From: Rhabdophis nuchalis | Lineage: Eukaryota > Chordata > Lepidosauria > Squamata > Natricidae | Assembly: GCA_039707465.1 (NCBI GenBank) | Contig: CM077647.1 | Coordinates: forward strand, 177,954,663-178,018,662 | DNA: 64,000 nucleotides | Direction: 5' to 3' | In this document: positions 33,901 through 42,900 of the stretch, one piece after another | Layout of the letters: each line of letters starts with the position of its first letter | Position numbering within the stretch: position 1 is the first letter of the stretch | Notes under the pieces: generated by a model | The model's input: only the letters and a program-made list of their open reading frames with translations | What the model was told of the DNA's origin: nothing | Databases searched by the model: none | Made by a program: the position numbers and the translations under genes

Positions 33901-36900
33901 GGCAGCTAGCTGCATGCAAAAGACCGTGCGGGCGTCACGCTCTTCGGGGCTCAAGCTGCCCAGAGGCTCCCTGCATTGGGAGAGAAGTGGAGTGATTCAG
34001 ACGGAGAAGTGAATGCCAGGGAGCAGAGAAGAGAATTCTCTCTCAGCCATCTCCCCTCATCCTCGTTGCAATACTCACCGGAGGGGGCTCTTCTCTCTGA
34101 ACAGGGGACTCTTGCTGTGGCCAAACCGTCGCCTGAGGGGAAACAAGAGCACAAGCCCAGATCGCAACTTCAGCAAGCGGTGACACAATCACAAGGGTGA
34201 CCGTGTTTCCCCGAAAATAAGACCGGGTCTTATATCATTTGTCAACTTGTAACGCATTTCCACGTCTGTTGGGAAAGGAGGGAGAGAATTCCACGCACAC
34301 CTTTGGCTAGAGTCGGATCTCAGATGACTACAGCAAGCTTGTGAGGTGCAAAATTTTGCAGCCTGCTGCAGCACCTCATTGGCAAATGTGATTTATGACA
34401 CAGACCGAGGGGAGGGGAGATGTTGGCGAATGTGATTTATGACACAGTCTGAGGGGAGGGGAGAAACGGGGGTAAAGTTCAGCCATAATTAAACTGACGT
34501 TAGATCTGACTCCATGCTGGTATTGCCGAGATGTTGTTCCTACTAAATGACTGGATTTCTTTTGAAACTTGGCTCGAGGCTCGTACGTTATTTAGGGCAT
34601 TTTCCGGAAATCTAACATTATTTTTTTGCTCCAAAAGATGCATTGAGCTTATTTTCTGTTTACCGTATTTTTCGGAGTATAAGACGCACCTTTTTTCAGC
34701 CTACAAGAGAGTGAAAATTTGGGTGCGTCTTATACACTGGATGTAGCCCCACCTACCCCCTGTGCCCCACGCTTTGGCCTCTGCCTTCCAGCAATTTACC
34801 TCCTTGCAGCAAATGGGGAAAATGGGGCTTGCAGAGGCTGCAAAAGGCTATGGCCATCCCTGTAGCCTGAAACAGCTGATGAACCATGCTTAAATTGAAA
34901 TTGTAAGTGAAACTTGCTGTTTGCTGGAAAGAGGTTGTAAGGTTCTACATTTAGGCAAGAAAAACAAAATGCACAAGTACAGTATAGGTGGTACCTTGCT
35001 CAATAGTAGCAACTGTGAGAGGAATCTAGGAATTCTAGCGGACAACCATTTAAATATGAGCCAGCAGTGTGCAGCAGCTGCCAAAAAAGCCAACCCAGTT
35101 CTAGGCTGCATAAACAGAGGGATAGAATCTAGATCACGTGAAGTGTTAATGCCACTGTATAGTGCCTTGGTAAGGCCACATTTGGAATACTGCATACAGT
35201 TTTGGTCGCCATGATGTAGAAAAGACGTGGAGACTCTGGAAAGAGTGCAGAGAAGAGCAACCAAGATGATTAGGGAACTGGAGATTAAAACATATGAAGA
35301 ACGGTTGCAGGAGCTGGGTATGTCTAGTTTGATGAAGAGAAGGACCAGGGGAGACATGATAGCCGTGTTCCGATATCTCAGAGGGTGCCACAAAGAAGAG
35401 GGAGTCAAACTATTCTCCAAGGCACCTGGGGGCAGGACAAGAAGCAATGGGTGGAAACTAATCAAGGAGAGAAGCAACTTAGAACTAAGGAGAAATTTCC
35501 TGACAGTTAGAACAATTAACCTCTGGAACAGCTTGCCTCCAGAAGTTGTGAATGCCCCAACCCTGGAAGTCTTTAAGAAGATGTTAGATAGCCATTTGTC
35601 TGAAATGGTATAAGGTTCCTGCCCACGCAGGGGGTTGGACTAGAAGACCTACAAGGTCCCTTCTGCTATTGTATATTATAGAGGCAAATTGCTGGGAGGC
35701 AGAGGCAGGTATTTTTTCTTCTTCTAATCAGGCTAAACTGAAACTGGCTGTTTGCTGCAATGAGGTAAGTCGATAACTATAAATGCCTCTAGAAAGTTCA
35801 AATGATTAGACTTATTTTTTAAAGACTGCTTTATTATTGTTCTAGACATCTTAACAAAAGGAAGACACTTTTTAAAATAAATGCTTGCTCTGAAGAGGCC
35901 CAATGCTATTGTATCTTCTTTTCGATAGCAGAGAATAACTATACTTCCAGAAAGCCACATCTATTTTAACAGCATCTATACAAGTATAGCCTGAAAGGTA
36001 ACAGCACAAACAAGGTATATTGTCTGTACTGCTTGCTGTTTGTTGCAAGGAGGCAAAAGCAGATTTCCACCACCGCCGCCATTTTCCTCCCCAAAAGCTA
36101 GGTGTGTTTTATACTTCGGAGCGTCTTATACTCCCCAAAAATACGGTAGGTCTTCTTTGGGGAGGGAATATGGTACTAATTGCATCTGTCTGCCTGATGA
36201 TCTTCACTCGGGCTTATTTTGGGGGTATTGCTTATATTAAACGCATCCTGAAAAATCATGCTAGGTTTTATTTTCCAGATGGATCTTAATTTTGGGGGGG
36301 AAACAGGGTATTTACACAGCACGGCTGGCCTTGTTCGTTATTCATGGCATAATCAGGTTATCACTGCAGATATAGCCCTCGACCTATCACTGTAACCGAG
36401 CCTGTCCATTATGATGACAAGGCGTAATAGTTGTTAAAACAGGTTGGTTAAATGATTTAAATTGATTTTATGGGGGGTTTGAGACGGCCGTTCAGCAAAT
36501 CAGCGCTTTGCTACGGCCTAATCTACCTTTCCAGCCTTTAGTCTGAATATTTAAATTGTTTTAATTGGGTTTTTAAGGGGTTTAGTTTTTAAGGATTTTA
36601 GGTTTTTAGCGCAGGGATATAGTTGTTTAATTTGATTTTATATATTTATAATGTTTCGATGTTTGTACGCTTTTTAATCTCCTGTGCACCGTCCCGAGTC
36701 CCTTCGGGGAGAGGGAGCGGTCTACAAATTAAGCTTGACTTGACTTGACGGATGAGGTTTAAATGCCTGTTTTCAGACAAACCAGTGTAAAACCCGGTTA
36801 CCTGACTGGAGGTTGCTGGAAATGATTATTTGTGTTGGCTTCCCTCAGACCCTTCCTCGCTCTCGTTATAATCTTCCTTCCCTCCTTCCTTTTTCCTTCT

Positions 36901-39900
36901 TCCTTCTCCTCTTCCCTTCTTTTTCCTTCCTTGCTCCCTTCCCATCTTTTTCTTTGTCTTTCCTCTTTCCCTTCCTCCTTTCCTGTCCCTTCTTGCATGC
37001 TCAAATGCAAAAGGAGAAACATTTCTCCCTTGGTTTTGAGTTTGTTTTCCTAGCCCTCCGCAAAAACGGAGCTCGGAGGTGCACGCAATTCTCCTGAGCT
37101 CCGTTTCCAGTGGCAGAGGTGTCACGGGCCAGTCCTTTGCTGTTCCTAGGGTGGCCCTGTGGGCCAGATGTAAACACACTGTGGGCGGAACCGACCCATG
37201 GGCCTTGCGTTGGTCACCTGTGTTCTAGTCCAATCTCCAGTTCAAGCTGGAGACCCTGTCCCAGTGGTGGGCAAACTCATTAGTCAATAGAGCCAAATAT
37301 CAACAGTACCACGATTGAAATTTCTTTTTGAGAGCCAAAAGAAAGTGTGGCCTGTTTTGTGGAAGTGGCTCAGCGGTCATGTGACCGGGTGGGCGTGGCC
37401 AACTTGGAAAAGATGGCGAAACTCACTTAACGACGGTCTTGCTTAGCAACCAAAATTTTGGGCTCAATTGTGGTCATAGGTTCTTTATCTCTCTCTCCCA
37501 CTTTCTTTTTCTTTCTGTCTGTCTCTCTCTCTGTGTGTCTCTCTCTCTGTACCTGTCTCTCTCCTCCCTCCACCCATCTCGGTCACTCTGTATGTGTGTG
37601 TGTGTGTCTGTCTGTCTCAGATTCCCCCTCTCTCTGTGTCTCTGTCTGTCTCTTCCTCCCTCCTCCTGTCTCTCTCTGTCTGTGTCTCTGTGTGTCTGTC
37701 AGTCTCTCCCTTCCTCCCCCCCCCCCGGGAAGCAGCGGAGGGGCCGGCATGTTGGCTGGGGAGGCTACGGCTGCCTCCTCCCGCAGCGAGCAAACGGGCG
37801 GGTGGAGCACCCGAAGCTGTGGCTACCTTAAGCGCCGCCGAGGCCGTCCGGCCGCCACACGCCCACCTCCCTCCCAGCCCCGGAAAGTGTGCCGCCGTGG
37901 CCGTCGGAGGCAGCTGGTGGAGATACGCCCAGCCATCCTGCCCGACGCTCCTGCCGGGCGACCTCGGACGGCAGGAGCTGCGCGTCGCAGGGCTCGGGGG
38001 CAGCAGCAGCAGCCGCCTATGCGACAGACGGAGTCTGCCCGTGGCTGGGTGGAGGAAGAGCCGCACTCGAGGGGCCAAAGAGCCGCTTGTGGCTCGCGAG
38101 CCGTGGTTTGCCGACCACTTCCCTATCCCGTTCTGAACAAATGGCTGTCCACTCTCTTCTTGAGAACTCCAGCAATGGAGCACCCACAATATTTGGAGGC
38201 AAGCTATTCCAGCAATTGATTGTTCTCCCTGTCAGGAAATTTCTCCTCCTTGCTTGCCTCCTCGATGAGTTTCCATCTAATCTACGGAAAACCATACTAA
38301 GATGCGGCCCACGTGCTGTCGGATTGCTCACCCTGGGGGAGGTGGGCTGCGGTAACGGACTCTTTCCTCCCGCCGGCGCTCTCGGCTCCGAGATCGGCTG
38401 GCTCGCCTGTTACGATCCCGACTGCGGCTCCGATGGCGGCTTCTGCTCCGATGACGGCTGCGGCGATCCCGGCTCCGGCTTCGTCTACGATGACGGTCTC
38501 GGTCCCGACTACGGCTAGGAAGAATAAGCGCTATCAGATTTTTGCATCAGGGGCGGGGGGGAAATGTCGCTTTCGGTATTTTTTCCTGCAACTGTTTAGC
38601 CAAGTCTCCGTTCAGCCCCAACACTATAAACCGGAAACCTCGAAAGACAAAACATGTGGCCTCTCAGGCCGGCAGCCATATTTCCTTTTGGGTCTTTGAC
38701 CTGCCACACTTTTCTTTTCTTCTGCTGTGCCTTTTCTACTGTGGGAAAACGGGAGGAGGGGATTGTATGGAGTGAGATGCTATGTAGCCAAAACAAAAAT
38801 TCCTTTCTAGAAACCCAAGGTCATCCTTTATCTCTGCAGCTGACCAGAACTGGATGGGTGGAACTGCCAGCATGGCAGTGGGAGACTGGACCGTGTGATG
38901 GACTTGTGGGTGTGAGGGGGGGGGGGGCAAGATCCGGAACTCTTAACTGGGTGGGGAAAACCAGGAAGCTTTCAGATTCGGGTTTTCCCAAAGGTGCCAA
39001 CATGGCTCTCTTCATAAATTGGAGCTTTGAGGAATGCTTTGCCTCGGACTCTGATTTAATTTTGGATGCTATTTGGAACCCTGACATGGCCATGTTAACC
39101 CAAGTTCAGTGACATGCCCGCAGATGTTCTCATCCAGAGGTGGGATGCTGTCAGTTTAACAACCGGTTCAGTGATAGCTCTGCGCCCGTGTGCAGTTTTA
39201 ACAAAACGTACCTTCCACATTACTTCTGGGGAGTAACACAGCTGAGGCACAGCAATTTGCTCTCCTGAGTGAATCAGCTGAGGGGATAAAGCACAGGGGC
39301 TGGGTGGCTGGCCCACCTGATCGTTTGCTTCCCACCTGATCATCGGAGCTACTGGTCCAAACCGGCTGAACCCCACCCTTGTTCCCATCCATCAAGAACA
39401 TTTAATTCCAGTTGTAAGTCCCCCTTTGGGGGAGGGAGGGGTTGGTTATAAGTCAAGGACTACCTGTACAGCCTATAGAAACAGGAGCATTCTTTCCACC
39501 CCATCAACAGTCCAACCTTGTCCGAGGACAATTGTGCCGTTTCCCAAAATAAATCTTTTGAATAGGGAGAAGTTTCCGGCCCCAACGAAAATGGAATTTT
39601 GGATAAAACCAACAGGCCTGTCTGAGCTACATCATCATCATTTAACGACTGCATAATTCCTTACGGGATGGAGCCTGGGCAACTGAATGGAGATAGCAGA
39701 GCGTTTCATGGCCGGATGCCTTTCCCTGTTGCCAATGTGGAGTTTTGTTCGGCAGATATATTCTCATTGTGCCCAGAGAGAGGAGAAACATCTGCCTTTA
39801 CCTAGGATTGACGCTCACAATTTTCCTTCCTGATTTTGACCCCCTTTTTCCTTCCTTTAACTGATTCTCATCGCTGACACCCCCCCTCCCCATGACCAAT

Positions 39901-42900
39901 CAGATTCAAGGGATATGTTTTCAGAAAAGTCAGTTCAAGGGTAAGCTGGTATGTAGCTGCCTTCATCTCTCAGCTGGATGACCTTGAGGCAGCTTCTCTG
40001 GGCGATACAGGTATTACTTTCGCTTCCTGCCACTCCCATCCGCTCTCCCCAGCAGACTGTCGCAAGCAGTCCTTAGCTTCCTTATGTGGGGATCCCCTCT
40101 GCTTCTATGCCAACTCCAGCCAGGGCCTGCCCACGTCCTCTGCGCTCTCTTCGGGGCTATCCCTACCTGTGTCTGTGGTCACGGCTCCTGCTACGACTCC
40201 TCTTCTTTTTGCTTTGAGGGAGGAAGCAAGCCAGAAATGAGAGCCATGTTGATGGAGGGGAGGGAGAAACGAAGGTAGTGGTAGGGGAGAAACCACACAG
40301 CCCTTGCGGCTTACCTGCTGCTTTCCCCATTGCTGCTGCTGGGGGCGCTGTCCTTCTTTGCTTCTTTTCCTTGTTCCTCCGGAGACGGCTAAGCGGAAAG
40401 GGGGGGGGAAGAGGAAGTTAGCCTGTATTCCTCCAGCTCCCTCCCTCCCTCATTTCCTCCGCTTCGGTTTTGGGGCATTACCTGGGCTGTGGGGGGATCA
40501 GTCGGTGGCTTTGAGGGTCCTGGCTGGGCCTGGAAGAAACCGAAGGGCGGATTCAGCAGGAAAAAAGGCACTGTGAGAAAGTGGGCACGGAAACACGGAA
40601 TTCCCTTTTCCGCTTAAATAAACACGACGTCAACCGGCAGCGTGATTCTGCTAGCTAGCAGGTACAAAGTGACACAAAGAGAGAATCCTAGAAGCAGGCT
40701 TAAATTGTCATCTGCAATGCGGAAGGCAGAATCCTGCCCCAACACTGGAAGATGTTGGATAGCCATTTGTTTGAAACGGTGTAGGGTTTCCCTCCTGGGC
40801 AGGGGGTTGGACTAGAAGACCTCCAAGGTCCCTTCCAACTCTGCTATTGTATTATTGATTAGGGGGCTTAGGATGGTAAGATCTGAGGCTGCAACGGCTG
40901 GGCCTCTTCACTCTTGAACAAGAAGAGGGGACCTGATTGAAGTCTATAAAATCATGCATGATATGGACAAAGTAAAGGAAAAACTGTTTTCCCTATCACA
41001 CAACACTAGAACTAGGGGGCACTCCATGAAACTTTTGGAAGTTAGACCTCAAACAAATAAGAGGAAGTACTTTTTTACCCAGAGGTCTATGGAACTCCCT
41101 GCCAGAAGAAGTGGTGACAGCTGTCAGCCTCGACACCTTTAAGAAAAGATGAGAGGAGTTCATGGAGAACAAGGGTATCAATGGCTATCATTATGGATGC
41201 CTAAGGACACCCTCCGGGATGGAGAGATAGGCAGGATATCTCTCAATGCCATTTGCAGGGAATCTTAAGCAGGTGAAGACATCTGCTTGGGAATACCCTG
41301 AAGCAAATGGGGAGCCACTGTGTGAGACAGAATGCTGGACTGGATGGGCCTGTTCCAGCAAGGCTGTTCTTATGTTCTTATGTATCTCCAACCTCCAAAG
41401 GGCGTCCTCCATTTTTCGTGCGTTCCTTAAGACATTTCAGTCCTCATTTATAGAAGCAAAAAAAAAGAGGATCAAAACACCCAGTCACTGTCAGACCTGC
41501 ATCCGGTTCCTTTTGGGATCTTTGGCCTGCCACACTAATATTCTATTCTACTATGCCTTTTCTATTGTGGGGAAAATGGGAGGGAGGAATTGTACGGAGT
41601 TAGGCGATATGTAGCCATAACAACATTCTTTCTAGAAAGCCAAGGTCATCCTTTGTCTGGAACTGGATGGGTGGAACTGCCAGCGTGGCAGTAGAAGATT
41701 GGACCATGGGATGGACTTGTGGGTATGGGGGCAAGATCATGAAGTCTCAACTGGGTGGGGAGACCCAGGAAGCTCAGATTCGGGTTTTCACAGATGTGCC
41801 AACATGGCTCCCTTAATAAATTGGAATTTAGAGCAATACTTTCCCGTGGACTCTGATTTAATTTTGGATGTTATTTGGAACCTTGACGGCCACTTTGGCC
41901 CAGCTAAGATAATAATACCCCACAGGTTATCTCTCAATATTCTCATTTTTTATTTTGTTACTGAGAATAAGGGGGACAACGGAGAGACCTTGTCTCCAAT
42001 AAATATTAATATCGGAGTTTAGAGCTGGATTAATGCAGATGAAAACTCTTTTGGACCATGGGAGTGAATATGGTCCTTAAAACACACACTTGGGACTGTA
42101 CGGTTACAGGGACTAGAGCAGGGGTGGGCAAACTTTGCAACTTTAAGTCTGAAGGACTTCAGCTCCCAGGCTGGAGAATTCTGGGAGCTGAAGTCCTTCA
42201 GACTTAAAGTTGCAAAGTTTGCCCGCCCCTGGACTAGAGAATGGGGCTGGCACAAGTGGCAAACGCTGTGAAAGGGAGAAACCTGCATTTGCAATTCAGG
42301 TTGTCCTCAACTTACGACCAGTCGTTTAGTGGCCATTAGAAAGTTGCAATGGCAGCGTTAAAAGTGACTTACGATCGTTGCAGCATCCCCTTAAGTCGCA
42401 TGATCACACACACACTTTTATTTACGGTCACAGACCAAAACACAAGTACTACAGGAAGAAACGTTAATAATAATAATAATTATTATTATTATTATCATAG
42501 TATCATAGCAATGGATCGCCAATAGCTTAACTAAGGAAGGTTACAGCGTTCTCCTCTAATGGTTACGGCTCTTAAGAAAAAATTTGAGACCTGAAAAGTG
42601 ATATATGGAGAGCCATCTCCTAGGCAGTGGGCCATCAAGTTACAACCATCGAGTCTAGGAGGGATGGTTTCAAGGAGAGACAGTAGAGTCGCATGATCAA
42701 AATTCAGATGCTAGGCAACTGTTTCATATCTGTGACAGTTGCAATGTCTCTCGGGTCACATGATCACCTTTTGCCACCTTCTAAAGTCAAATTCACTTCA
42801 CAACCGTGTTACTCACTTTAAATAGACAGATGCAGGGATTCAATAGGTTCAGGGATTCAATTCGCAACAGTGGCAGGAAAGGTCCAAAAATGGGGGCAAA

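Noticed and set aside
37458..38219. 253-codon ORF with RRR/GR-rich end
   Set aside because: Lies almost wholly inside a non-autonomous hAT element with low-complexity interior, and its start is in a CT-rich tract.
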